From assembly GCA_039621445.1 (NCBI GenBank), contig CP154955.1, forward strand, positions 34,974,640 to 35,038,639: a DNA stretch of 64,000 nt, written 5' to 3'. The position numbers and the translations under genes are program-made. Shown here one piece after another: positions 25,336 through 33,148 of the stretch (position 1 is the first letter of the stretch; each line of letters starts with the position of its first letter). The notes under the pieces were generated by a model. It ran no database searches and had not been told where the DNA came from. It saw only the letters and a list, made by a program, of their open reading frames with translations. The DNA is from Euglena gracilis. Taxonomy: Eukaryota > Euglenida > Euglenophyceae > Euglenales.

Positions 25336-26961
25336 CAGGGTTGAAAACACGGGAACATGGCAGATGGCACCCAATAATGCATCCATTTCTGAAAAGCACA
25401 GAAGCTGTGTCACTTGCAGAATGGCTAAAAAAAAAGTCACTTGCACAATTGCGCAAAGGAGTGTAAATCTCACTGAATTGCGCCATTGCGTAAATGACTT
25501 TCAAAATAAATATAATTCCTCATTTCCCATTGTCCCTACGATGCAGGAAAAAAGTATTTGCTAAGGCTTAGGTTTGCTTAGGTATTTGCTTGTGCTCCAC
25601 ACTTCGGTGAAAGCAAGGGCTCCTGTGTCTGTTAAAAGTATTGCCTGTGCTTTGCTTCAATACATGTCCCCACAATATCTCCCGCAACGGATCCTGCCAG
25701 CCGACGCTTCATTTCCTGTGAAAATCAGGGGGTGACATGACTCAGTCTGAAACAAACATATTTGGGGGTGAAAAAAATGGCACATTAACTCCTTTGCGCA
25801 CCTGCGCAAGAGCTTACACTGCTTCAGTGGCAACGTACCCCTTGTTTTCCACAATAAAGATCTCCTTCTCCCTGAAAGGCACCCTGAAAAAGATCCTTCT
25901 GCACGTCTTCCACCACCGGCTCCCAGAGCCCTTTCCCGCTGCCCTCACCACTCGGTCGTTCTGTCACTCCGAAAACACCTGTAACTCTCTCCCCACGTGC
26001 GGACCTCCCAACCTGCCAAACCGGTGCACCATGGATTGCCTTCACTGGCCCGCATCTCCAGGTCCAAGAGTTCGTGCAGGGGAAGGCAAAAAGAGGCTTT
26101 CCGAGAAATCTCTTTCACGGGGTGTTCGACGGTTTGAAAAAGTTGAGGGCACGCTCCGAGGCTGCCAACACCGAGGAAAAAAAGTGGTCCCAGGAACTGC
26201 CAATCAGCCCCCTTTTGCTTTTTTTTCCACGTGCTTTTAGTGATACACGGGCTGCAAAACATCTTCTCTGTCGACCGCCGAAAATGTACCATCAGCCAAG
26301 AAAAAAAAAGCAAAAGTTAGGATTTGGGGCATATTCCTGTGGTCACTAAAAACCAGCTAGCACACCCAAAAACACAAAAAGGGGGGTGAATCTCACTTTT
26401 TGCGAAGAGAAATGGAACAGAAAAAAAGGTCTCTTCGTTTGCGTGATTGCGCAAAAAAACCCTAAAACTTAAGGGCAAAGTTGACCGCCTAACACTTGCT
26501 CAAACACTGAGCAGAAGAAGTCTGAAAGCAAAAAAAAAGCAAACAATACCTTCTGCTGCCTCTGCAGTTTTCTCAACTCCTTCTCACACTCGCAAACTAC
26601 TAGCGTCTTTCCCGAGCCAACGATGCCAGACACGTAGAGCACTGGGCTTCCCTGAGCACACGACAGCATTGCTTGATATAAAACCCACTGAAGTGGCAAA
26701 CCTCCAAGACAAGCAAAAAAATGGCAACTATTTTTTCAAATGAAAAAAATTACACTTCCAGTTGACAGAACTAAAGCATCATTCATCATCATTATCGACT
26801 AAATGCAATATTTTGGGCTTCCTGCACAAATGGGCACACCTCAGCAAGGGCACCCTTCATCCACTGTAAGATTTCACTCTTCTCCTGCTCACGCCCAACG
26901 ACGTCCGTTCCATACGACAAAGAAAGCCGTTCCCAGACTTCATTGTACAAGGCCGAATAGT
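11514..26961 (-). CDS. ORC1: Origin recognition complex subunit 1-like AAA+ ATPase, copy 1 (5' end not found)
   Basis: ORC1 is the AAA+ ATPase of the origin recognition complex; with ATP it binds replication origins in the nucleus and helps load the MCM helicase. Twelve exons with compatible phases: 26840-26961, 26550-26651, 24417-24445, 23585-23698 (5' end uncertain), 18358-18470, 17826-17974, 16851-16983, 16262-16392, 14872-14972, 12187-12278, 11802-11924, 11514-11566 (TGA). They give about 420 residues. Order of landmarks: VGREQEKSEIL, Walker A GSGKT, FFEEVNWSL, Walker B VLLLFVDEVDFLL, LLYNLFQWP with sensor 1 (LRVLAVSNELAL), AYTTPSLEAILRARL, AGDARKALQIC, winged helix, TGA. Eukaryotic ORC1 is a better fit than CDC6 because the winged helix carries the ORC1-style stretch RREGMAGGTTFEDL and the C-terminal wing. 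An N-terminal BAH domain, expected in many ORC1 proteins, was not found. Assignment rests on remembered family motifs, not a search. Confidence 0.88.
11802..11924 (-). CDS. ORC1: ORC1 copy 1, wing exon
   Basis: Acceptor CTACAG, then LASMSLIHVDLGGGRWV, then STVLLNMDLDEVKWLAGRDK. It aligns with the C-terminal ORC1 wing (strand, charged hairpin, V-x-L-N-x-x-x-D-(D/E)-V-x-x-A-L). The donor is GTTGGC. Read-through past the donor stays open, but there the copies differ only by replacement changes, as expected of an intron. Confidence 0.85.
12187..12278 (-). CDS. ORC1: ORC1 copy 1, winged-helix second exon
   Basis: Acceptor TTTCACCCAG closes a split Arg, giving RREGMAGGTTFEDLRRDLQR and then DLCEAQILAMIAD. 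This corresponds to the ORC1 segment R-R-S-G-x-E-E-x-T-F-x-x-(L/V/I)-Y. Donor GTGTGC. A 385-bp inverted-repeat element begins 36 bases upstream of this acceptor. No change in copy 2. Confidence 0.85.
12315..12699. mobile_element. 385-bp TIR element with poly(G/C) interior, copy 1
   Basis: Ends TCAGGGTTCAATATAAGGAG and, inverted at 12680-12699, CTCCTTATATCGAACCCTGA (19 of 20 match). The interior consists of opposed G and C runs and a TTTTGGGCACTTTTTGGGCA block. It sits 36 bp upstream of an ORC1 acceptor. No clear target duplication. Confidence 0.75.
12710..12827 (-). other. Exon-like segment between ORC1 winged-helix exons
   Basis: Acceptor GTTTCAG and donor GTATCG bound 118 nt. One frame reads VVTRFLGYVGDVDFRMPPG and stays open. 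It abuts a 385-bp inverted-repeat element. Adding it to ORC1 would break the frame of the next exon, so it is either an alternative or poison exon, a remnant of another gene carried by repeats, or chance. Copy 2 has one replacement change. Confidence 0.3.
13150..13490. repeat. ACCAGTCAGTCAC-family repeat, copy 1
   Basis: Shares CCCCATGGGGG-CACTTTC, GAGCCAAAAACCAGTCAGTC, ACTCCGAAAAAACCAGTCA and GGACACGCCTTA-type words with 39345-39675, and is repeated at about 49330-49630. Confidence 0.7.
14872..14972 (-). CDS. ORC1: ORC1 copy 1, winged-helix first exon
   Basis: It reads RILDSLFVEALKALPPLQFL and LVASIAAQTEANR, continuous in phase with AAA of the previous exon. It fits the first winged-helix helices of ORC1 (sequence, helix, L-x-x-Q/F-x-L-L-x-A). 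Copy 2 has three synonymous changes and one replacement (Ser to Ala in VASIAA). Confidence 0.82.
16262..16392 (-). CDS. ORC1: ORC1 copy 1, sensor 2 (GDxRKAL) exon
   Basis: Acceptor TTTGCAG and textbook donor GTGAGT. It reads CAGDARKALQICSSAISEAG, then VTVDIPDVQRAAA. S/A-G-D-(A/I)-R-(K/R)-x-L-x-(I/V)-C is the most characteristic ORC1/CDC6 lid motif; its arginine is sensor 2 and contacts the ATP gamma phosphate. VTVDIPDVQ matches the V-T-x-x-(H/D)-V that leads into the winged helix. Identical in copy 2. Confidence 0.92.
16851..16983 (-). CDS. ORC1: ORC1 copy 1, AAA+ lid exon
   Basis: A strong acceptor (TTGTAG) precedes FNAYTTPSLEAILRARLTGC, followed by RDDVITERALKW. This is the F-x-x-Y-(T/S)-x-x-Q/E-x-x-x-I-L-x-x-R-L lid helix. 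Donor GTGACC follows PSLG; about ten residues before it have no clear family counterpart and may be a lineage insertion. Copy 2 has a synonymous TAC/TAT change. Confidence 0.85.
17335..17665. repeat. AAATATAAAGCCCC-family repeat, copy 1
   Basis: Bounded by CCCCAAATATAAAG words. The core shares TCATTCAGGAAAAGGAGAAA, GGGTGGACACAAC, GGAGGTACACAAC and TTGGCATAAA with 38040-38395 and, inverted, with 27778-28135. Confidence 0.75.
17826..17974 (-). CDS. ORC1: ORC1 copy 1, sensor 1 exon
   Basis: It reads LLYNLFQWP, then LRVLAVSNELALVDRFQNKLQSR and GHKRVQ. The family pattern is (V/L)-x-Y-N-L-F-x-W-P, then V-L-A-(I/V)-(A/S)-N for sensor 1, then the R-x-x-S-R arginine-finger helix (here KLQSRAG). The start (after AGACAG) was chosen so that the split codon from the Walker B exon closes; this adds a proline-rich linker. 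The donor is GTGTTG, chosen over a later GTTTCC because it joins directly to FNAYTTP. Identical in copy 2. Confidence 0.9.
18358..18470 (-). CDS. ORC1: ORC1 copy 1, Walker B exon
   Basis: Acceptor GGCCGCAG, donor GTTGCT, with one base of a split codon at each end. It reads ALEKLSEYFTHNMKRRT and then VLLLFVDEVDFLLKRD. The hydrophobic strand followed by DE is the Walker B motif, and acidic Asp-Glu should coordinate Mg and activate water. The segment replaces the common DELDLL-x-T of ORC1. Two other frames are also open, but only this one gives the motif and fits both neighbours. Identical in copy 2 (54491-54603). Confidence 0.9.
21639..21737. mobile_element. 99-bp poly(C)-containing inverted-repeat element
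   Basis: CCCCCTCATCAACTGAA at 21639-21655 is inverted at 21721-21737. The interior alternates poly(C) with CAAATAACAA and CAATTAGAAG. Duplicate at about 57755-57857. Confidence 0.6.
21835..22701. mobile_element. 867-bp hAT-like element, present in copy 1 and absent from copy 2
   Basis: Ends CAGGGTTTCCCTCCCATTCG and inverted CAGGGATTCCCTCTGATTCG. Target duplication TAGATCG at 21828-21834 and 22702-22708. Copy 2 has the single TAGATCG at the matching empty site (about 57950). Arrays of ATTCGTGATT lie inside both ends. No transposase; non-autonomous. Confidence 0.9.
22912..22988. mobile_element. 77-bp CCAATTAGAAGCCC inverted-repeat element
   Basis: Arms CCAATTAGAAGCCCCCC and inverse around a short unique centre, directly next to the palindrome GGCGCGAAGCGCC (22871-22883). 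Duplicate at about 58119-58203. Confidence 0.6.
23585..23698 (-). CDS. ORC1: ORC1 copy 1, exon between EVN strand and Walker B; 5' end doubtful
   Basis: The part KPWLWDRVLQVLGKEPQ...SPNK (from about 23655 down to 23585) fits the ORC1 helix before Walker B, and its donor (GTTTGC) gives the right phase to the next exon. The 5' end is a problem: the nearest AG acceptor is CTCAG, starting the exon at 23698. It has the right phase, but it reads through TAA at 23686-23688. Copy 2 is open over the same stretch. Either copy 1 is broken here or a non-AG acceptor nearer 23660 is used. Confidence 0.6.
24417..24445 (-). CDS. ORC1: ORC1 copy 1, 29-nt micro-exon (EVN strand)
   Basis: Acceptor CACCCAG, then nine codons reading FFEEVNWSL plus two bases, then donor GTATGG. 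It fits the short strand between Walker A and Walker B that reads (F/Y)-x-x-(I/V)-E-V-N-G-M-x-L in ORC1. Phase agrees with the Walker A exon. An apparent earlier donor (GTAAAC) lies inside the exon but would remove the EVN motif. Copy 2 has two differences, both synonymous (AAC/AAT, CTG/CTA). Confidence 0.75.
24937..25335. other. Copy 1-specific segment with (AT)n
   Basis: Sequence between flanks shared by both copies (GATGAAAACATGTGC and ATGAAACAGG) that has no counterpart in copy 2, which carries 59808-60100 instead. Contains (AT)n at about 25297-25331. Confidence 0.75.
26550..26651 (-). CDS. ORC1: ORC1 copy 1, Walker A exon
   Basis: Exactly 34 codons in phase 0, between acceptor CTCAG and donor GTATTG. 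It begins GSPVLYVSGIVGSGKT, the phosphate-binding loop on a beta strand, then continues into helix LVVCECEKELRKLQRQQK. The usual ORC1 loop is G-x-P-G-T-G-K-T; here proline is valine and the first threonine is serine, which still satisfies G-x4-GK-[ST]. The frame also stays open upstream of the acceptor, so the start was chosen by phase with the previous exon. Copy 2 differs by one synonymous base (GTA to GTG). Confidence 0.9.
26840..26961 (-). CDS. ORC1: ORC1 copy 1, exon 1 found (start of AAA+ domain)
   Basis: The acceptor is CACAG at 26962-26966 and the donor GTGTGC lies just below 26840. The exon reads YSALYNEVWERL, then VVGREQEKSEILQWMKGALAE, which matches the (C/G)RE-x-E segment that opens the AAA+ domain in ORC1 and CDC6. 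It starts with two bases of a split codon, so at least one upstream exon is missing from this model. In copy 2 the only change is synonymous (CTT to CTC). Confidence 0.85.
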
Positions 26962-27277
26962 CTGTGCAAAGGTGATGAGCTGGGCCTTTTAGAGGCTTTT
27001 TAATATTATGTATGAGATCACCTCTAAAAGACCTCAAACTTTCTGCAATCTAATTGCCATCTCACCCTTGTTCCTATGTCTTACCATGAACAAAGAACAA
27101 GGAAAGAAAAAGGAATGCAATGCACGAACGATGTGAATGCTTATGACATGCATCCAAAGTCCAGAATACAAAACAAGAACACAGCGCAAAAGGATGACCT
27201 CTTTTGCCTTTATTCGACGGTGCCGAGCCTACGCTGGTCACTGCCTCGATAATCGAAAACAGTTTCAATCCAAATAC

Positions 27278-27334
27278 CTCCAACTTCCATAAGGAGGCCC
27301 AATTCTCAAAAACCTGTGCCCACGGATTGAGGAT
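27278..27334 (-). other. Candidate upstream exon of ORC1 copy 1
   Basis: Acceptor TTTTTCCAG and donor GTATTT bound 57 nt that are open in two frames (one reads ILNPWAQVFENWASLWKLE). It lies 317 bp upstream of the first recognised ORC1 exon on the same strand. In copy 2 the donor is GC instead of GT. No domain is recognised, so this is only a candidate. Confidence 0.25.
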
Positions 27335-27540
27335 CTGGAAAAAGTACAGTGGTGAAAAAGGATGCAAATATCCCAAACATCTCCAACCTCGGGGCTGCCA
27401 ATTTGAGAAATTTAAAAACCCTCCCACACCGACGAGCACCACAGCTCGTTGACAGAGGCATCCTCTAGCAACAACAATTCAAAACAGAGACAAGGGAGGA
27501 AGGGAGAGCTAAATCCTGTGCACCAGTGTGGACAGTTGTG

Positions 27541-27542
<2 letters not shown>

Positions 27543-27584
<42 letters not shown>
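27543..27584 (+). repeat. (GA)n microsatellite, copy 1
   Basis: About 21 GA units; 66 bp long in copy 2 (62325-62391), so length-variable. Confidence 0.97.
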
Positions 27585-27586
<2 letters not shown>

Positions 27587-27631
27587 CTTGACCTTGCTTT
27601 TCTTTCTTGGCTGCAGCTTCTTCGGGTCCAT
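27587..27631 (-). other. Candidate start exon of ORC1 copy 1 (MDPKKLQPRKKSK)
   Basis: An ATG at 27631 opens a short basic stretch, MDPKKLQPRKKSKVK, ending at possible donors GTCAAG or GTATCT just before the GA microsatellite. A basic nuclear-localisation-like start would suit a nuclear ORC1. Phase does not join directly to the next recognised exon, and copy 2 has Pro to Ser. Confidence 0.22.
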
Positions 27632-27777
27632 TCTCCTGCGCAGACCGGGAGATGCAATCGCTGGCAGAGAGCCACGCTGTCAGCAAAAAAAAAACTGTCC
27701 CCAATTGATGCTTGATGGCGTAGGCAGAATACCAAAAATCACTGCGAGCCATGGTCCTCATTTAAGGACAGTCAACT

Positions 27778-28135
27778 CCCCCCAAATATAAAGCCCCCCC
27801 CGGCTTTGTATTTGGACGGGATTTTAAGGCCCTCAGGGGAGGCTTTATATCTGGGGGGGGGGGGGCTCTACACTGGGGGGGGGATCAAACTTTTTCGGGC
27901 GGCTTCTGTGACCTTCGGCGGCCTTCAATTGCGGCCAAATACCGGTTTTTATGCCAAGTTTTTGTTGTGTACCTCCTATTTGTTGTAAAAATGTGCAATT
28001 ATTATCCAAAATGGAGCACCTTGGCGAAAAAATGTTGTATCCACCCAAAATTCTTCTACTTTTCCTGGATGACACCATCGTCTGGCTCCATGTCGGGGGG
28101 GGGGGCGGGGGGGCTTTGTATGGGGGGGCTTTATC
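27778..28135. repeat. AAATATAAAGCCCC-family repeat, inverted member, copy 1
   Basis: It starts CCAAATATAAAGCCCC and ends GGGGGGGCTTTAT, with core words GTGCAATTATTATCCAAAAT and TTTTCCTGGATGACACCATC. Duplicate at 62578-62925. Confidence 0.75.
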
Positions 28136-28329
28136 GCTAAGCTCTTATCTCTTTAGAGTAAGAGCGAAGCTTACCCCTGGGCAAAAGGGGGGGTCGGACC
28201 CCCCCCGCCCCCCCCCCCCTCTGGGTAGACCATGAAAACCACAGATTATCACCATGACCCCAGCCCGGTTCCTGGAATTTTCTCCAGTCGCGAGCGACTG
28301 AATTTCTAGTTTCCGAATCACCTCAATTT

Positions 28330-29213
28330 GACCCCCAACTCCCCGCCAGGCCCGAGTTATTCACGCGCGAAGGAGTCAAACTGGGTAGGATTGCCCCCCT
28401 TCTGACTCTGCCATTTTGCCGGGGTCCAAAAATCGGTCAAAAATCGATTTTTCGAAAATATCTCGAGAAAACGTACATTATTTTTGGAAATGTCGGTCTG
28501 ACGAAATGTGCCCCCCGGAGCCCTCTATCGCCCCCCGTTCGCCGTTTTGGCCGCCGACACGCCTGGCCCGTGTTCTGGCGTGCTTTTGCGTCCCAAAACG
28601 GCCACTTTGGGGTGTTTTTTTGGCCGTTTTGGGCCAAAAAAAATCGATTTTTCCAACATATCTCGACAATGAAGCAAAATCAAAGAAAATGTCCGCAAAA
28701 ATGAAGCCCTTGGAATGCCCTATCCAACCATGGTTGACTTCCCCCCCCCCAACTCTTCGTGTAGCCCGAGTTATGGCCGTTTTTCATCCAATTTTGGCCC
28801 ATTTCAGGGGCCATTTTGGGCTTTTTTCGGGGTCAAAAAATCAATGTTTCCAAAATATCCCAGAAATGAAGCAAAGTCAAAGGAAATGTCTGAGACCTGA
28901 AATGAAGCCTTGGAATGCCCTATCTAGCAGTATTTTGATTTCCCCGCAACTCCCCGCCTGGCCCGGGTTACGGCCATTTTTCGGCCAATTTTGGCCATTT
29001 TGTACAGTTTTGGCCTGTTTGACTTAGCCGTTTTCGGCCATTTTGGGGTCAAAAAGTCGAAAAAAAAGCGGGAAAAAAATTGCCCGAAACCATGTTTTTG
29101 GGCCTCCCGGACCCGGAAAAGCTGTTTTTGAGCCGAAAATGAGTGTTTTTCGACCCCCCGGCCCCCCGTTTCTGGCCCGAAACCAATGGACTTTGGGTCA
29201 AAATCGGGACAAA
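28330..29213 (+). repeat. Degenerate ~200-bp tandem repeat, copy 1
   Basis: The word GCCTGGCCCGAGTTA and variants recur near 28352, 28560, 28767 and 28963. Each is followed by GGCC-(A/T)TTTT runs, then AAATATCTC-GA and AAAATGAAGCCCTTGGAATG. Spacing is 195-210 bp. Copy 2: 63130-64000. Confidence 0.75.
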
Positions 29214-29409
29214 AAAGTCGAAAAAAAATCTAACAAAACGCATATGGGGTGTATGGGGGGGGTTAACATTACTGTAAAATTGTTGAAAGTTACCGTAAAT
29301 TGCAAGTGTGTGATTTGTAAATTATGATTTACGTGAAATTTGCAATGCCAGTCTTTTCAGCCTTCCATTACATGCAGTCCCATTAAGAGCTCAGCGCTAT
29401 TCAAAACCT

Positions 29410-29545
29410 GGTGTTTGGGGGGGGCTTTATATTGGGGGGGGGGCTTTATGTTTGGGGGGTTTATATTTGGGGGGGTTATATTGGGGGGGGGGGGCTTTTC
29501 TTTTATATTTGGGGGGGGGTTAAATTTGGGGGGGGGGGCAGCTTG
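29410..29545. repeat. Remnant of GGGGGCTTTATATTGGG ends
   Basis: Five consecutive poly(G)-TTTATATT words, as at the right end of the AAATATAAAG family, without its core. Either a tandemly amplified terminus or a homopolymer satellite. Confidence 0.6.
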
Positions 29546-30074
29546 TCGTTTATCAGTTTGCAGGTCTTTGCAACACAAACCAAACCAAGGCAGAAGGGAA
29601 TTCAGAATATGGATCAATTGCACAAGCACCACAACAAAATTTCAGGTGGATTTGTTTTTTTTTTCTTTGAAACACCGATTCTCCAACACCCTGTTGGCCA
29701 CCCCTGCATTTGCAACAAGAAACCCACACACGCGGAAACGCAACACATCTCCAAACCCTTAACCAGAAGCCTGAAAAAAAAAGTTCAGAATTTGTCCAAC
29801 CCAAGAAATTGCAATTGTTCAACAAAAAAAGCACAAAAAAGAGTGAAATTCCAGAAAGTGGGAACCGTCAATGTCCTCCCTTGGGGGGGGGGGAGTAAAT
29901 CGCTCAGTTGTTGAAATCTTTTTCTTAAAAAAAAACCTGCTTTTTTTGGACCAATTTAAAGAACCTCCGTGAAAAGATTTTTTGGCCAAAATTTCAGCAA
30001 TAATAAAAAAAGGCTCCCGAAAAAAATTTAAAGCAACCAACTCGAGGCAGGGGGGGGGGGGGAATGCGCTGGAC

Positions 30075-30570
30075 GGCCCTCGGAAAAAATGCGCAAAAAT
30101 GCGCAAAAAAATGCGCAAAAAATGCGCTGAGTTTGTGACATTCCTCAGGGAAAAAGGACTTAGACAAATTTCCAACTAGTAAATCCAAAATTAAACCAAA
30201 ATCACCAAAAAGAGCTGAAATGAAGGCATTTTGGCCAAAAAAGTGCGAAAATGGGTTCGTTGGAAACAGAAATGGGTCAGTTGAACGTGGGCAAAATTCG
30301 GTGAGCATGTGATTTGGGTGGAAAATGTGCAAAAATGGCAAAATGTGCAAAATTGGGCAAAAAAATGCGCAAAAAGGCGCAAAAATGGAAAATATGCAAA
30401 TTGGGCAAAAAATGCGCAAAAAATGCGCAAAAAAATGGAAAATGTGCAAAAATGGGGGGGGAAATGTGCAAAAAAAATGCGCAAAAAAATGCGCAAAAAT
30501 GCGCATTTTTGAGAAATTGACAAAAATGCGCAAAAAATGCGCAAAAATGCGGAAAAATGCGCAGCGCATT
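30075..30570 (+). repeat. AAAAATGCGC low-complexity array
   Basis: Irregular repeats of AAAAATGCGC and AAAATGTGC, bounded at both sides by poly(G)/poly(C) next to a GC(C)TCGAG word (CAACTCGAGGCAGGGG at 30036 and CCCCTGCTCGAGGTC at 30582), so the array may be the interior of a larger inverted-repeat element. Confidence 0.7.
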
Positions 30571-30648
30571 CCCCCCCCCCCCTGCTCGAGGTCTTAATTT
30601 GGTGGGGCTGTTTCAGAACCCACAAAAAAAATCTTTCTCTTTCTCTTT

Positions 30649-31560
30649 CTTAGGCGGCCCAACTCGCACGTTGGACCTGACCTGAACGTTGCGAAATTTC
30701 GCAGCCTCCAAAACTTCTTCAACCTCCCAATACCGAGGCCTGAGGTCCACATCAGTCCAAAATAATGTGTGGGCGCCACAGGGCTCGAAAGAAACGACTC
30801 TGAACTTGAGGATCTGCGGGCACAGGCCTTCCAGGCATGAACCCGCAATGCAGGATAAAGAATGCGGGACTCCATTGCGCATTTGCACAATGGCACCCTT
30901 GAATTCTCATTCCTAAAAAGAACTACCTATTTTGAACCCACTTTATTTCACTTTGGGTGGAGAGGATGAGAGAGGGGGATAGAGCCAAGGTGGATGACAA
31001 CTTAGTGCGGAAAAAGAAGCCACCCCCTGGCGTGTGTCTGGAACCATCTTCTCTATGTTCAGACGTCCTATGCCTTGTCCTAGCCCACTTCAATGCTGGA
31101 GGTTGATGCCATTTGTTTTGCAGTGCAGCATGCCTGAGGGACGCCCTTTTGGACACTCTTGAGACTCAGAAAATTGTTATTGAAAAGAAATCACAGATAA
31201 ACTTTCAATGTCAAGGCCGGGGAAAATTTCTGGGTAAGCGAAAAATGAAAACCAGGTCTGCCCCATGGTTCTCAACACCAGTGAATGCGGAGGCACTACA
31301 ATGGAGGGCCACCACGGGACCAATGTGTCAAAAAGGTGGGTTTCAAAACCGGGTTTGTGGGACAGCGAAAGATTTCACGACTGGGCATTGGCGTGCGTAA
31401 AAGCTTTAGGATGGATCAACGAGATTCCCAATGTGCCTGGTCGCCGCCTAGTGAACCGACAACCAAGGGAACGGGCTTGGGGAAAGAAGACCCTGCTGAG
31501 TTTGCCTTAAGTTTTCTACTGTGCAACGACATGCAGGTCGTGCGAGTTTGGCCGCCTGAG
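30649..31560. mobile_element. CTTAGGCGGCC-family TIR element, shorter member (912 bp)
   Basis: Left end CTTAGGCGGCCCAACTCGCA, right end TGCGAGTTTGGCCGCCTGAG. Target duplication TCTTT at 30644-30648 and 31561-31565. It shares interior blocks with 8369-10106, including the plus-strand remnant FSTPVNAEALQW...QKGGFQNRV. Confidence 0.85.
31265..31510 (+). pseudogene. Transposon-derived open frame in the 912-bp element
   Basis: An 81-codon frame contains VSKPGLWDSERFHDWALACV and KALGWINEIPNVPGRRLVNR. It looks protein-like but overlaps another open frame (QKGGFQNRV) that is the one shared with the related element. No domain recognised; probably a transposase or cargo remnant. Confidence 0.3.
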
Positions 31561-31565
31561 TCTTT

Positions 31566-32998
31566 GACAACTCCGAGAACATTGTCCTTGGGGGTTCATT
31601 GGCCAATGGGTGCATGAAAATTGGACCTGCGAGGGTAGCACAGGTTTGTGTTAATGAGACTGAAATCCAACAGATGGAAAATGAATGTGAATATATTGTA
31701 ACAACCTTGCAGCAGGACAACAAAACCCCTTAAGTCAGGCATGAGGCATACGCTCTCCTTTTTCCTCTTCTGTGCCTTGCCCATCACATCATGTGGTGCA
31801 TAACGCAGGGTGCAACAACCTGTGCAGCGATATGGGCAACTTGCACACAACCGATTCAATTGCTTCCTGAAGTGCAGGGAAAAAAAGAAGCAGCAATCCG
31901 ATGAAAGCAAGTAGTGTTGTCAGCATTGCTGGTTTCGGTGGCAAATTCCACAGCAAATAAAAAAGGGGATGGGTCGATAATGGAGATCCAATGCTTGACT
32001 CAGATCTATGGGACAAATTTCAGTATCAAATTCTGTCACCATTTAAAAAGAAAAAGAATAAAAATTATCCATTCTAAACTAATTTCTCTAATATGTACTA
32101 TGGCATGCGCACGTACGCATGCGCGCGCACCATCTGGGTTGTTTCCATTTAGATACTCCCTTTCGGTGAGGAGGTGCGACATTAATGAACATACCAAAAG
32201 CATTGGGTTGTTGTGAGACTTCTTCTAAAATCACCAATGCGCGAACTGAGGGAATAGGGTTAGGGTTGGAAAATTAGGCTGATAGGTTCAGGTTTTTATC
32301 ATAACTCGAACCCTCCACCTTCAATACCTCTAAGGACCAGGATTCTTTTTAACTTGGAAGAGCTCCGGGGGGCAGGTCTGCGGCCGGAACCCTCCCCAAT
32401 GGAGGCTCCCAGGCCAGAAACCCACACCCGGGCCTCAAGGTTGGGTTTCAGCGTAGGGTTTCAAGGTATGGGTATGGGTTTCGGCGCGAAAAGTTCTCAA
32501 GCGCCGAAATTATTGGGAAATACTTAGACAGCCTAATTTTGGGGGGGTTACCCCCCCCCAGGGGGCCCACACCGGGCCGGGTGGGTGGGGGGACCCCCGG
32601 GGGTCTTAAACAGAAGCCTGCTGAGGACCTTTCAGTTAATGTCAGAAAAAGTGTCAATTGATTCCATTCCAGACATCCTTTGATAAATGCTGGACACCTT
32701 GTTGAGATGGGAAACGACGAGCCAGCCCCTGAACCAAAAAGGTTACATTTGATACGCTACATTTACAGCCACTGTCCTGACGCTCACCAGCACTTCCCCT
32801 GGCTAGGCCTTGGCTAAGCTCACCCTTGACCTATGCGAATCCGTATGCAGCGGCTTGAGTGCCCCCCTTCCACACACAGCACTGGCCGAACAGGGTGAGC
32901 TCCGTTCCGAGCGCAGCCCATCGCCGAGCATTGCCATCGCACAACGCCGAGTGCTTCGCGTCAGCGGGGGCGTCCGGCGCAGGGCTGCGGGGCAAAGG
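31566..32998. other. Region without recognised genes
   Basis: No exon supported. Alternating purine/pyrimidine stretch GCGCACGTACGCATGCGCGCGC near 32107. A poly(G/C) inverted patch at 32537-32600 follows GGCGCGAAAAGTTCTCAAGC. Confidence 0.5.
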
Positions 32999-33148
32999 TC
33001 AGTCCCCTTGGCACTTCCGGCAGGCGCAGAGGAACCCCCACGTCCCGGCCAGCGCCCTCTGCCGGTCCGCCTTCGGCTTCTGGACGTCGTCGCCCAGGTA
33101 CGAAATGGTCAGCTCCGCCCCGGCGCGGACGGGAAGGACGGTCCACAC
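32999..33148 (-). CDS. SET gene, last exon with post-SET cysteines
   Basis: Acceptor CCCCTCAG, fifty codons including TGA at 32999-33001. It reads VWTVLPVRAGAELTISYLGD, then DVQKPKADRQRALAGTWGFL and CACRKCQGD. The Tyr of ELTISY is the expected catalytic tyrosine. Cys-x-Cys-x-x-Cys is the post-SET zinc site, which pairs with the Cys of NHSC. Confidence 0.85.
   Translation of the reverse strand: MWTVLPVRAGAELTISYLGDDVQKPKADRQRALAGTWGFLCACRKCQGD

Larger units (their letters stand above)
5173..29213 (+). repeat. Copy 1 of a 23-24 kb direct duplication
   Basis: This 24.0 kb segment matches 41272-64000 in the same orientation and essentially the same order. The matching sequence includes unique exons as well as interspersed repeats, so this is a segment-level copy and not shared mobile elements. 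Divergence is uneven. Roughly 15.5-16.4 kb and 17.5-20.9 kb are almost identical to 51.6-52.5 kb and 53.6-57.1 kb. The 5.3-14 kb part has frequent substitutions, and 21-27 kb carries large indels. The right limit is set only by the end of the window, because copy 2 still matches at base 64000. Confidence 0.95.

Noticed and set aside
25824-26045. Segment at 25.8-26.0 kb as the ORC1 exon between Walker A and Walker B
   Set aside because: Its frames do not fit the phase of the Walker A exon, and the micro-exon at 24417-24445 provides the EVN motif with correct phase.
30190-30625. Phe/His-rich open frames (FAHFFAHF-like)
   Set aside because: Product of the AAAAATGCGC low-complexity array.
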